Source: Streptomyces sp. JJ36
Lineage (GTDB): Bacteria > Actinomycetota > Actinomycetes > Streptomycetales > Streptomycetaceae
Direction: 5' to 3'
Assembly: GCF_021696945.1 (NCBI RefSeq)
Contig: NZ_JACYHE010000017.1
Coordinates: forward strand, 1-64,000
DNA length: 64,000 bases
Shown here: in pieces, positions 26,201-33,937 of the stretch
Layout: each line of letters opens with the position of its first letter
Position numbering within the stretch: position 1 is the first letter of the stretch
Made by a program: the position numbers and the translations under genes
The notes under the pieces: model-generated
The model's database searches: none
The model's input: only the letters and a program-made list of their open reading frames with translations
What the model was told of the DNA's origin: nothing

Positions 26201-26414
26201 AGGCCCACTGTCGCCCCGGGGCCGCCCGCCGTCCACGGCATTCCGCCGCGGGGCGCCCGTGGCGGGTGCGGCCGGGTCCCGCGGGCGTGCCGGTGGGACC
26301 CGGCCGCCCGAGGGCCCCGGCCCGTGCGGGCCGCGCGGGATCGGAGCAGGCTCCGAGCGGTCCGGTCACCCCGGGACGACCCCCGTCCGCCCCGGGGTGA
26401 CCGGCCACGGCGGC

Positions 26415-26975
26415 TCAGGCCCCGGGCAGCGGCACGGAGCACCGGTCGGAGAAGCCCTGGCCGGTGAGGCCCAGAGCGGCGTTGATCCGCGACCGGTGGT
26501 TCTCCACCGCCACCATGGCCATCAGCTCGACGAACGCGCGCTCCCCCAGCCGGTCGACCAGCTCCGCGACCAGCTCGTCGGTCACCTCCGGCGGTGTCTC
26601 GGTCATCACCTCGGCGAACTCCATCACCAGCAGCTCCAGCGCGCCGAAGAGCTCGCGGTGGTCGCGCCACGCGGGGACGTGCCGGACCTTCTCCATCGGC
26701 AGGCCCAGCTTCTCCGCCTCCCAGTGCCCGAAGTCCATGCACCACGAGCAGCCGATGCGCGCCGCCGAGACCATCACGGCAAGCTGCTTCAGCGCCGGGT
26801 CCACGGCGTTCCACCGGGCGATGCGCTGCTCGTAGCGGCCGCCGGCGAAGAGCACCCGCGGGTTGTGGCCCATGGCGGCCAGCGGTTCCAGGACCGCTCC
26901 GTAACGGCGCCGCGAGTACCAGGCGACGAACCGGGTGAGCAGCGAGCGGGGCGGGTCGAGGGAAATGCGTGCCAC
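26415..26975 (-). CDS. AhpD-like carboxymuconolactone decarboxylase family protein
   Basis: The 186-residue all-alpha protein has the redox motif of the AhpD/CMD family: SAARIGCSWCMDFGHWEAEK near residues 70-89, with CSWC and the downstream His. Members act as alkyl hydroperoxidase partners or have unknown redox roles. The ATG is preceded on the - strand by GGAGAAGAGG, a good ribosome site. It is divergent from the uronate dehydrogenase gene, with 158 bases between them. The 214 bases after it show no gene. Confidence 0.85.
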   Translation of the reverse strand: MARISLDPPRSLLTRFVAWYSRRRYGAVLEPLAAMGHNPRVLFAGGRYEQRIARWNAVDPALKQLAVMVSAARIGCSWCMDFGHWEAEKLGLPMEKVRHVPAWRDHRELFGALELLVMEFAEVMTETPPEVTDELVAELVDRLGERAFVELMAMVAVENHRSRINAALGLTGQGFSDRCSVPLPGA

Positions 26976-27133
26976 GGTGGCCTCTTCTCCGTCTCGGGGA
27001 TCGTGTCACCGCTGCGACGGATCGCGGGCCCGCGGATGTGACATCCGCGCGGAGTCCGGCCACCCGGACCGTGGGGGTATATCCGGGGACGGGGCGGGCA
27101 CCCGGGCGCCCCGCACACGGAGGGAGACTGGTC

Positions 27134-27955
27134 ATGAGCGCGCCCCGCACTCTTCTGCTCACCGGAGCCGCCGGCGGAGTGGGCACGATGATGCGCGAGC
27201 TCCTCCCCGCCTTCGGCTACGAACTGCGTCTGCTGGACGCCGCCCCGGTCAAGGAGGAGGGGGAGGCGGAGACCGGGGCGGTGACCGCGGAGCTCGGGGA
27301 CCGGGAGAGGCTCCGCACCGCCGTGCGCGGTGTGGACGCGATCGTGCACCTCGCCGGGATCTCCCGGGAGGCCACGTTCGAGGACATCCTGGAGGCGAAC
27401 CTCCGCGGCACGTACCACCTCTACGAGGCGGCCCTGGAGGAGGGCGTGCGCCGGGTCGTCTTCGCCTCCTCGAACCACGCGATCGGCTTCACGCCGCGGC
27501 CCGGGCCCGGCGAGCCCCTGGTCCGCGCGGACGCCCCGCACCGCCCGGACACCTTCTACGGGCTCTCCAAGTGCTTCGGCGAGGACCTGGCACAGCTCTA
27601 CTGGGACCGGTACGGCATCGAGACCGTCTCCCTGCGGATCGGCTCCTGCTTCCGCAAGCCGTCCTCCGTGCGGATGCTGCCGGTCTGGCTGAGCCCGACG
27701 GATGCGGCCCGGCTGGTCGACGCGGCGCTCACCGCGGACGACGTGGGGCACACCGTCGTCTACGGCTCCTCCGCCAACACCCGTGCGCTGTGGGACCTCT
27801 CCGGCGCCCGTGCGCTGGGGTACGTGCCGCGCGACGACTCGGAGGAGTACGCCGCCGGGCTCCTCGCGGAACAGGGCGAAGCGGGGCCGGCCGGACCCGG
27901 ACACAACCGGATCGGCGGCACGTTCTGCGCCGTCCCGCTGGGCCGCCCGCACTGA
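27134..27955 (+). CDS. NAD-dependent epimerase/dehydratase family protein, probable uronate dehydrogenase
   Basis: The 273-residue short-chain dehydrogenase has the NAD-binding GAAGGVGTMMRELLP near residue 11 and the catalytic YGLSKCFGE (Tyr-x3-Lys) near 140. The stretches VFASSNHAIGFTP, RPDTFYGLSKCFGEDLAQLYWDRYG and LRIGSCFRKP, and the RMLPVWLS that follows, closely resemble Agrobacterium uronate dehydrogenase as I remember it, which oxidises galacturonate or glucuronate to the lactone. The assignment rests on this likeness. The ATG at 27134 has GGAGGGAG 7 bases upstream. There are no uronate catabolic genes beside it. Confidence 0.78.
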   Translation: MSAPRTLLLTGAAGGVGTMMRELLPAFGYELRLLDAAPVKEEGEAETGAVTAELGDRERLRTAVRGVDAIVHLAGISREATFEDILEANLRGTYHLYEAALEEGVRRVVFASSNHAIGFTPRPGPGEPLVRADAPHRPDTFYGLSKCFGEDLAQLYWDRYGIETVSLRIGSCFRKPSSVRMLPVWLSPTDAARLVDAALTADDVGHTVVYGSSANTRALWDLSGARALGYVPRDDSEEYAAGLLAEQGEAGPAGPGHNRIGGTFCAVPLGRPH

Positions 27956-28016
27956 AGCCCGCCCGGACCGGGCATGATGGGCCCGCAACTGCTCAGGCGA
28001 CGGGGAGGGGCCCACC

Positions 28017-28442
28017 ATGGGGCGCACGGACGGCATCGACGGCGGGCTGCGGCCGGCGGAGGACCTCGCGGGGAGCCCGGGGTCCTACCCCCCGGGGGAT
28101 CTTCCGGCGCACCTTGCGGCGGACCTGGCGGCGGAGGACGACACCCTCACGCTCTCCGAGCTGCTGAACTCGGGAGTGGTGAGCTGGCTGATACTCGGGC
28201 TGATCGCGGGTACGGTCGCCAAGGTGCTGCTGCCGGGGCGCGACCCGGGCGGCATCCTCGGCACCGCCCTGATCGGCGTGGCGGGCGCCTTCCTGGGCGG
28301 CTGGCTCTCGGCGACCTTCCTGGACCGGCCGGTGAGCGACAACGTCGTCGACCCGGCGCTGTGGGTGGCTGCCGTGGCCGGTTCCCTGGTGCTGCTGGTC
28401 GCCTACCGCATCTTCTTCGGCCACTCCCGCGAACGCCGCTGA
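28017..28442 (+). CDS. GlsB/YeaQ/YmgE-family membrane protein with N-terminal extension
   Basis: The 141-residue protein ends in a small three-helix membrane domain typical of the transglycosylase-associated/GlsB family: VVSWLILGLIAGTVAKVLLPG near residues 53-73, GGILGTALIGVAGAFLGGWL, and a third hydrophobic span near the end followed by HSRERR. Usual members have about 85 residues, so the first 47 residues are an acidic extension of unknown role. The ATG at 28017 has GGGGAGGGG upstream, which supports the longer form. Members are linked to stress responses, mechanism unknown. Confidence 0.78.
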   Translation: MGRTDGIDGGLRPAEDLAGSPGSYPPGDLPAHLAADLAAEDDTLTLSELLNSGVVSWLILGLIAGTVAKVLLPGRDPGGILGTALIGVAGAFLGGWLSATFLDRPVSDNVVDPALWVAAVAGSLVLLVAYRIFFGHSRERR

Positions 28443-28523
28443 CCGGCACCCGGCCCGCCGCACCGCCCCGGCTCCGCGCCGGTCAGCCGGTCGGGGAGCC
28501 GGGGCAGCGGGCCTCCCCGCGGG

Positions 28524-29003
28524 TCAGCCGGCGCCGTCCAGCGCGGTGCCGTAGAGCCGGTCCACCAGGAGCCGGACGACCAGCCGCCGCTCGTCCACCA
28601 GTCCGGCGAGGACGGACTGCTCCTCCCCGGGCGGGGGCGGGGCGGGCAGCAGCGAGAGCAGCTCACGTCCGATGTCGTCACCCGGCGTGCCGGTCACCGC
28701 GGTCAGCTCGGCCCGGCCCTCCGCGACCACGAACGCCATGTGATCGGGTGTCGCCACATGGAGGGCCGCCCTGGGGTCGCGCCGGAGGTGCCGCACCTTC
28801 ACCCGGTCCGCCGTGGTGGCGAAGCGGAGCAGCCGGGCCTGCGGGTCCCAGTGATAGAGCATGGTCGTCAGATGCGGGTGCCCGCTGCGCTTGTTGGTCG
28901 CCAGCACCCCGAAGCCGCTCCCGCCGAGCAGGCCGGACAGTTCCTGCTCGGACAGCGTGCGCGGGCCGGGGCGCGGCGGCCCTTCCTCGTCGTTCTTCGT
29001 CAT
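28524..29003 (-). CDS. PPOX-class pyridoxamine-phosphate-oxidase-fold protein
   Basis: The 159-residue split-barrel protein resembles the F420- or FMN-dependent PPOX families. Typical sequence is GFGVLATNKRSGHPHLTTMLYHWD near residue 30, RLLRFATTADRVKVRHLRRDPRAALHV near 60-85 and FVVAEGRAELT. It probably binds F420, FMN or haem, and the substrate is unknown. It overlaps the TetR regulator gene upstream by 4 bases (ATGA), so the two are co-expressed under the operators near 29656-29712. The ATG at 29003 is therefore firm. Confidence 0.82.
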   Translation of the reverse strand: MTKNDEEGPPRPGPRTLSEQELSGLLGGSGFGVLATNKRSGHPHLTTMLYHWDPQARLLRFATTADRVKVRHLRRDPRAALHVATPDHMAFVVAEGRAELTAVTGTPGDDIGRELLSLLPAPPPPGEEQSVLAGLVDERRLVVRLLVDRLYGTALDGAG

Positions 29004-29632
29004 GCCCGCCCCAACCTCCGGCGGGGGCCGTTCTGTTCCGCCGGGGCGCAGCCCGCGTGCTCCAGGGCCCGGAGGGCGAGCGACCGTGCGGTGGCCGCGG
29101 GGTCGCCGGTGAGGTGCAGGCCGCCGAGCACGGTCGCGCCCTCGTGCAGCAGCAGCAGTTCGTCGGCCAGCCGGTCCGGGGCGTCCGCCCCGGCCGCGGC
29201 GGACAGCTCCCGCAGATACCCGCGCAGCCAGCGCTTCTGGTCCTCGATGACGGCACGGGCCGGGTGGCCCGGGTCGGGCAGTTCGGCGGCGGCGTTGACG
29301 AAGCCGCAGCCCCGCGGGTTCTCCCGCCGCATCCACGCGCCCAGGGCGTCGAAGGTTCCCGCAAGGCGCTCGGCCGGCTCCGCCGCGCCCTCCTCCACCG
29401 TGGCCGTGAACCAGCGGCGCCAGCGCGCGTCCCGTTCCCGCAAGTACGCGGTGACCAGCGCCTCCTTGGAACCGAAGCGGTCGTACAGGGTCTTCTTGGT
29501 GACGCCCGCCTCCCGGGCCACCAGGTCCACGCCGACCGCGGTGATGCCGCGCTCGTAGAACAGCCGTGAGGCCGCTTCCAGGATCTTGCGCGCCCCGGGG
29601 GTGAGCGTCTGCGGGGTGGGTTCCTCCGCCAT
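29000..29632 (-). CDS. TetR-family transcriptional regulator
   Basis: The 210-residue protein has the TetR N-terminal helix-turn-helix: RKILEAASRLFYERGITAVGVDLVAREAGVTKKTLYDRFGSKEALVTAYL at about residues 14-63. The C-terminal ligand domain contains WMRRENPRGCGFVNAAAEL, typical of the TetR group that regulates DMT transporters and oxidoreductases. It is divergent from the DMT transporter and co-transcribed with the PPOX gene. Two matching operators lie between 29656 and 29712, so it very probably represses itself and the transporter. Confidence 0.92.
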   Translation of the reverse strand: MAEEPTPQTLTPGARKILEAASRLFYERGITAVGVDLVAREAGVTKKTLYDRFGSKEALVTAYLRERDARWRRWFTATVEEGAAEPAERLAGTFDALGAWMRRENPRGCGFVNAAAELPDPGHPARAVIEDQKRWLRGYLRELSAAAGADAPDRLADELLLLHEGATVLGGLHLTGDPAATARSLALRALEHAGCAPAEQNGPRRRLGRA

Positions 29633-29655
29633 CGCGCGGCCGCCTTCCGCTTGCA

Positions 29656-29712
29656 GTAAACCGATCTGTCTAGTTCACTGTACGGCAGGTAGAAGTAAAC
29701 AGACCGGTTTAC
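29656..29712. promoter_or_regulatory. Pair of TetR operators in the divergent tetR/DMT region
   Basis: The site at 29656-29673 reads GTAAACCGATCTGTCTAG on the + strand. The site at 29695-29712 reads GTAAACCGGTCTGTTTAC on the - strand, matching at 15 of 18 positions. The second is itself an inverted repeat GTAAAC-N6-GTTTAC. The region lies between the two divergent starts and is AT-rich relative to its surroundings, as a promoter would be. Binding by the adjacent TetR protein is inferred. Confidence 0.75.
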
Positions 29713-29728
29713 CTCCGTAGGAGTCCCC

Positions 29729-30835
29729 ATGTCCGCCCCGCGCGCCGTAACCGCCCTTCCCGCCGCTCCCCCGGGGGTTCCTGCCGTCGTGACCTCGACC
29801 GGGCTGGTGGTGATGTGGAGCTCCGGCTTCGTCGGCGCCGAACTCGGCACCCGCGAGGCCGCGCCGGACACGCTGCTGATGTGGCGCTTCCTCGCCGCCG
29901 TGGCGCTCTTCGGCGGCCTCCGGCTGCTGCTGCGCCGGGGGCGGCGGCTGCCGCCGCGGGCCCTCGCCGAACAGGCCGTGATCGGGCTGCTCTCCCAGGG
30001 CGTCTACCTCGGCTCGATCGTCTGGGCGGTCGGTGCCGGGGTCCCCGCCGGCACCGCGGCACTGATCGCGGCGCTGCAACCGCTGGCGGCGGGGGCGCTC
30101 GCCGGCCGGCTGCTGGGCGAACCCGTGGGCCGCCGGCAGTGGGCCGGGCTCGCGACCGGACTGGCCGGCGTCGCCCTGGTGGTCCACGGCGACCTGGCTT
30201 CCTCCGCGGGGGCACCTGCCTGGGCGTACGTCCTCCCCTTCACGGGCATGGCGGGGCTGCTGGCCGCCAGCTTCGTCGAGCGCCGGGCCCGGCACCGGCC
30301 GGGTCTCACCGCGGCCCTGCCGGTGCACTGCCTGGTCAGCGCCGTCGCGTTCACCGCCGTCGCCGCCACGGGCGGCCGCGCGGCGCCCCCGGTGACCACC
30401 GGCTTCTGGCTCGCCGTCGCCTGGGTGGTGGTACTCTCCACGGCCGGCGGTTACGGCTTCTACTGGCTCAGCCTGCGCCGGTCCGGGGTCACCCGCACCA
30501 GTGCCCTGATGTATCTCACGCCGCCGACCACGGTCGTCTGGGCGTACGCCCTCTTCGGCGAGGCCCCCGGGCCCGTCGCCCTGGCCGGCATGGCGGTGAG
30601 CGTGGCCGGGGTCGTCGTGGCGGCCCGGCAGCGCCCCGGCACGGGTGCCGCCGTACGGACGCAGACGGCGGAACCGCACACCGGAGCCGTTCGTTACCCG
30701 GGGCATGACTGCAATGACCCCTGGCTCGAATCTCCCGCTGACCGCGGCACGGGTTGCGGTGGAGGTCACCGCGCCGGTGCGGCTGGACGTGTCGGGCCTC
30801 CTGATCGCCGCCGACGGCAAGGTCCGCTCCGATGA
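29729..30835 (+). CDS. EamA/DMT-family transporter with a 3' end that overlaps terD
   Basis: The protein shows about ten membrane spans in two EamA repeats, beginning VVMWSSGFVGAELG near residue 27 and, in the second half, GYGFYWLSLRRSGVTRTSALMYLTPP near 240-265. It probably exports a small metabolite or drug under TetR control. The EamA fold ends near residue 308 (VVVAARQRPG); about 60 further residues of unrelated, Gly- and Arg-rich sequence follow because the frame has no stop until 30835. That tail lies over the first 131 bases of the TerD gene, whose frame is clearly the conserved one. Loss of the original stop is the simplest explanation. Confidence 0.85.
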   Translation: MSAPRAVTALPAAPPGVPAVVTSTGLVVMWSSGFVGAELGTREAAPDTLLMWRFLAAVALFGGLRLLLRRGRRLPPRALAEQAVIGLLSQGVYLGSIVWAVGAGVPAGTAALIAALQPLAAGALAGRLLGEPVGRRQWAGLATGLAGVALVVHGDLASSAGAPAWAYVLPFTGMAGLLAASFVERRARHRPGLTAALPVHCLVSAVAFTAVAATGGRAAPPVTTGFWLAVAWVVVLSTAGGYGFYWLSLRRSGVTRTSALMYLTPPTTVVWAYALFGEAPGPVALAGMAVSVAGVVVAARQRPGTGAAVRTQTAEPHTGAVRYPGHDCNDPWLESPADRGTGCGGGHRAGAAGRVGPPDRRRRQGPLR

Positions 30836-32021
30836 GGACTTCGTCTTCTACAACCAGCCCGGCGCACCGGGCGTGACGCACAGCGGCGGCGCGGCGGACG
30901 CCATCACCGTGGACACCGCGGCCGTCCCCGCGGACGTCGAGAAGGTCGTGGTGACCGCCAGCCTGGACGACCCGGGCGCCACCTTCGCGGGCACCGAGCC
31001 GACGGCCACCGTCCGCGACGCGGAGTCCCAGGAGGTCATCGCCACCTTCACCCCGTCGCAGCTCGGTCCGGAGACCGCGCTGATCGTCGCCGAGGTGTAC
31101 CGGCGGAACGGCGCGTGGAAGGTGCGCGCGGTCGGCCAGGGGTACGCCGACGGGCTGGCCGGCATCGCCACGGACTTCGGCGTGTCGATCGACGACCCGG
31201 GCCCGCAGCAGCAGTCGCCCCCCACCCCGCAGGCACCGGCTCCCCCACCCGCGCCGCCGACGCCGTCCGCCCCGCAGGCACCGTCCGCGCCCGAGGCGCC
31301 CCCGGCCCCGCAGGCACCGTCCGCCCCGCAGCCGCCTCCGGCCCCGCAGGCCCCCTCGATGCCCGGTCCGCCGGTACCCCCGGCCCCGCAGGCTCCGTCG
31401 GCGCCGCAGGCGCCCGCCGCGCCGGCCCCGGGCTCCACCGGCGGCAAGATCAACCTGGACAAGGGCCGGGTCAGCCTTCAGAAGAACCAGACAGTCTCGC
31501 TGGTCAAGGGCGGCCGCCCGGTGCTCACCTCGGTCCGGATGGGGCTGGGCTGGGAGCCCGCCTTCCGCGGCAAGGACATCGACCTCGACGCCTCGGTCAT
31601 CGCCTACGACGCCCGGCGCAAGAAGATCGACGCCTGCTACTTCGGCAAGCTGACCATTCTGAACGGCGTCATCCAGCACTCCGGGGACAACCTCACCGGC
31701 GAGGGCGCGGGCGACGACGAGGCCATCACGGTGCATCTGGGCGGCCTGCCGCCCGAGGTCACCGGGCTGGTCTTCACGGTGAACTCCTTCTCCGGGCAGA
31801 AGTTCTCCGACGTCGCCAAGGCGTACTGCCGGCTGCTCGACGCCACCACCGGCGAGGAGCTGGTCCGCTTCGACCTCACCGGCGCCGAGCCGCGCACCGG
31901 CGTGATGATGGCCAAGCTGATCCGGCAGTACTCCGGCGAGTGGGAGATGACCGCCCTGGGCGAGTACGTCGATTCGCGCACCGTCCGCGGCATGGTCAAG
32001 CCGGCCGGCGCCGCGCTCTGA
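30705..32021 (+). CDS. Tandem TerD-domain protein with Pro/Ala-rich linker
   Basis: The 438-residue protein has two TerD-like domains. The first (about 5-165) begins TPGSNLPLTAARVAVEVTAP and has DVSGLLIAADGKVRSDEDFVFYNQP. A linker of roughly 80 residues made of repeated PQAPSAPQ-like units follows. The second domain (about 250-438) has SLQKNQTVSLVKGG, MGLGWE, DLDASVIAYD and GDDEAITVHLGGLP, with acidic residues of the TerD calcium site. TerD proteins act in tellurite and general stress responses. The start is either the ATG at 30705 or that at 30714; both lie inside the transporter frame. Confidence 0.88.
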   Translation: MTAMTPGSNLPLTAARVAVEVTAPVRLDVSGLLIAADGKVRSDEDFVFYNQPGAPGVTHSGGAADAITVDTAAVPADVEKVVVTASLDDPGATFAGTEPTATVRDAESQEVIATFTPSQLGPETALIVAEVYRRNGAWKVRAVGQGYADGLAGIATDFGVSIDDPGPQQQSPPTPQAPAPPPAPPTPSAPQAPSAPEAPPAPQAPSAPQPPPAPQAPSMPGPPVPPAPQAPSAPQAPAAPAPGSTGGKINLDKGRVSLQKNQTVSLVKGGRPVLTSVRMGLGWEPAFRGKDIDLDASVIAYDARRKKIDACYFGKLTILNGVIQHSGDNLTGEGAGDDEAITVHLGGLPPEVTGLVFTVNSFSGQKFSDVAKAYCRLLDATTGEELVRFDLTGAEPRTGVMMAKLIRQYSGEWEMTALGEYVDSRTVRGMVKPAGAAL

Positions 32022-32024
32022 CCG

Positions 32025-32073
32025 GCCGGGCGGGGCGGGAAGCGTTGCCGCTGCTCCCCGGCCCGCCCGGCCC
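32025..32073. terminator. Hairpin between the convergent terD and phoX genes
   Basis: GGCCGGGCGGG at 32025-32035 pairs perfectly with CCCGCCCGGCC at 32063-32073 across a 27-base loop. It sits directly between convergent stops at 32021 and 32102, so it could end transcription from both sides. The long loop and lack of a T tract lower confidence. Confidence 0.5.
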
Positions 32074-32101
32074 CGGGACCGTACCGGACGCGGCGCGGCC
32101 T

Positions 32102-33577
32102 TCAGCGGTGGCGCGGGTGCCGCCGCCAGGGCCCGGTGATCGCGAGCAGCAGGCCCGGCGTCTGGATGTTGGCGAAGAGGGTGTCGCCGTCCGGGGAGAA
32201 GCAGACCCCGGCGAACTCGCTGTACTCCGGCTCCTCCGCGGTCCCCACGTTGAGCTCGTTCCGCGCCAGCGGGTAGGTCTCGCCCCGCTCCGTTGCGCCG
32301 AAGAGGTGCTGCTGCCCCTCGCCGTCCTCGGCCAGGATCAGCCCGCCGTACGGGGAGACGGTGATGTTGTCGGGCCCGTCCAGGGTGCCGGGCGTATCCG
32401 GGTCGGTGTTCACCCCCAGCAGCACCTTGAGCGTGACGGTGCGGCGCCGCGGGTCGTAGAACCAGACCTGCCCGTCGTGCGGGGTGCCCGGGGAGTCGTC
32501 CTCCCGGGCGTAGGAGGAGACGAAGTAGGCGCCGCCATCGCCCCACCACATGCCCTCGAGCTTGCGGGCCCGGGTGACCTCGTGGTCCCGGAACTGCTTG
32601 CGGACCGGCGTCGCGCGGGCGTCGCGGTCCCGTACGTCCACCCAGTCCACGCCGTACACCACGCCGGTGCGGGTGGCGTGCGACAGGTCGGTGACGAACC
32701 GGCCGCCGGAGTCGAAGCACTTCATGGCCTGGAGCACGCCGGCGTCGTCGGCGAGACCGCGCAGCCGGCCGCGGCCGCCGCGGAAGCCGGGCGGGGGCGT
32801 CCAGCGGTAGAAGAGGCCGTTCGGGCCGGAGTCGTCCTCGGTCAGGTAGAAGTGGCCCCGCCGGGTGTCCACCACGACGGCCTCGTGGTCGAAGCGGCCC
32901 AGGGCCTTCACCGGGCGCGGGTCGAGATTGGCGCGGCGGTCGTGCGGGTCGACCTCGAAGACATAGCCGTGGTCCTTGGTCATGCCGTTCTCGCCGGCCC
33001 GGTCGGTGTTCTCCTCGCAGGTCAGCCAGGTGCCCCACGGGGTGCTGCCGCCCGCGCAGTTGGTGGAGGTGCCGGCGATGCCGACCCACTCGGCGACGTG
33101 GTCGCCGTGCCGGGAGACCTCGACGACGGTGCAGCCGCCGGCCGCCCCCGGGTCGTAGACCAGGCCCTCGGCCAGCGGCACGGGGTGCTCCCAGCGGTCG
33201 CGGGGGCCCTTCAGCTCGTGGTTGTTCACCAGCAGGGTGGTGCCGCGCGGGCCGCGGAAGGCGGCGGTGCCGTCGTGGTGGGACGGGGTGGTCTCGCCGG
33301 ATTCGAGCGTGGTCCTGCCGGAGTGCGTGAGGACCCGGTACGCGAAGCCCTCCGGAAGCGCCAGGATGCCGTCCGGGTCCGGCAGCAGGGGGCCGTAGCC
33401 GAGCTCCGGGCGGTGCGGCCCGCGGTCGTCCCGGTCCCGGGGCCCGTGGTCCCGGGGGTGGCCGCCGCTGCCCAGCGCGCCCGGTGCGCTGGCCAGCACT
33501 CCCACGCTGCCGGCGAGGGCGACCCCGGCCCCGGCGGTGGCGGAACGCTTCGCGAAGTGTCTCCGGCTGATCGGCAT
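32102..33577 (-). CDS. phoX: PhoX-type (DUF839) secreted alkaline phosphatase
   Basis: The 491-residue protein is a Tat-exported phosphatase of the PhoX/DUF839 family, which hydrolyses phosphate esters outside the cell with Ca and Fe. The N-terminus has the twin-arginine motif SRRHFAKRS near residues 4-12, then a hydrophobic stretch ending near ASA. Family-typical acidic and metal-site sequence includes LLVNNHELKGP, WLTCEENTDRAGE, RFDHEAVVVDTRRGHFYLTEDD, KLEGMWWGDGGAYFV and DGPDNITVSPYGGLILAEDGEG. The ATG at 33577 was chosen because it begins the signal peptide. A candidate PHO box lies 53 bases upstream, which fits phosphate-starvation control. Confidence 0.88.
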   Translation of the reverse strand: MPISRRHFAKRSATAGAGVALAGSVGVLASAPGALGSGGHPRDHGPRDRDDRGPHRPELGYGPLLPDPDGILALPEGFAYRVLTHSGRTTLESGETTPSHHDGTAAFRGPRGTTLLVNNHELKGPRDRWEHPVPLAEGLVYDPGAAGGCTVVEVSRHGDHVAEWVGIAGTSTNCAGGSTPWGTWLTCEENTDRAGENGMTKDHGYVFEVDPHDRRANLDPRPVKALGRFDHEAVVVDTRRGHFYLTEDDSGPNGLFYRWTPPPGFRGGRGRLRGLADDAGVLQAMKCFDSGGRFVTDLSHATRTGVVYGVDWVDVRDRDARATPVRKQFRDHEVTRARKLEGMWWGDGGAYFVSSYAREDDSPGTPHDGQVWFYDPRRRTVTLKVLLGVNTDPDTPGTLDGPDNITVSPYGGLILAEDGEGQQHLFGATERGETYPLARNELNVGTAEEPEYSEFAGVCFSPDGDTLFANIQTPGLLLAITGPWRRHPRHR

Positions 33578-33937
33578 CGTCTCTCCGGCCTCTCGTGCGG
33601 ACCAACTGTGGCGCGCACAGGCTCCCGCCCGCCGGCGAACTCCGCCTGAACTCCGCACGACGGGCGCGGGGCGGAAGCCGCAGCCCGGCGGCCCGGACGT
33701 GCCGCGGCCCGGGGCCGGAGACCTCCGCCTCCGGACCGTCACCAGGACGGGCGTGGGACCTGTCCAGGGACCTTCGGGGATCAGCCCGCGGCGTCAGGGC
33801 CCCCGGCCGAAGGCTCTGGGGGAGCGTGCGCGCGCAAGGCGGAGGGTCGTTCTCGTACGGGGCGTACCGGGACGATGCGACAACGCGGCGCGCGGCGTGC
33901 CAGGCGTCGCGGGCCCGGGAAGGTCCGCCGGCAGACC
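33578..33937. other. 360-base gap between phoX and the next - strand gene
   Basis: No gene is supported here. The part nearest phoX holds the candidate PHO box at 33630-33651. At 33800-33822 a hairpin CCCCCGGCC/GGCTCTGGGGG of the kind scattered through Streptomyces chromosomes lies downstream of the acidic protein gene and may terminate it. The remaining sequence, about 33830-33930, shows nothing I can name. Confidence 0.5.
33630..33651 (-). promoter_or_regulatory. Candidate PHO box upstream of phoX
   Basis: On the - strand two 11-base direct repeat units, GTTCAGGCGGA and GTTCGCCGGCG, lie end to end. The PHO box bound by PhoP in Streptomyces consists of such 11-base units starting GTTCA or GGTCA. 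The position, 53 bases before the start codon of a secreted phosphatase gene, is appropriate. Binding is inferred from pattern and context only. Confidence 0.5.

Noticed and set aside
33800..33930. A small mobile element or repeat unit in the gap upstream of phoX.
   Set aside because: Only one short hairpin is present, with no terminal repeats, target duplication or transposase frame.
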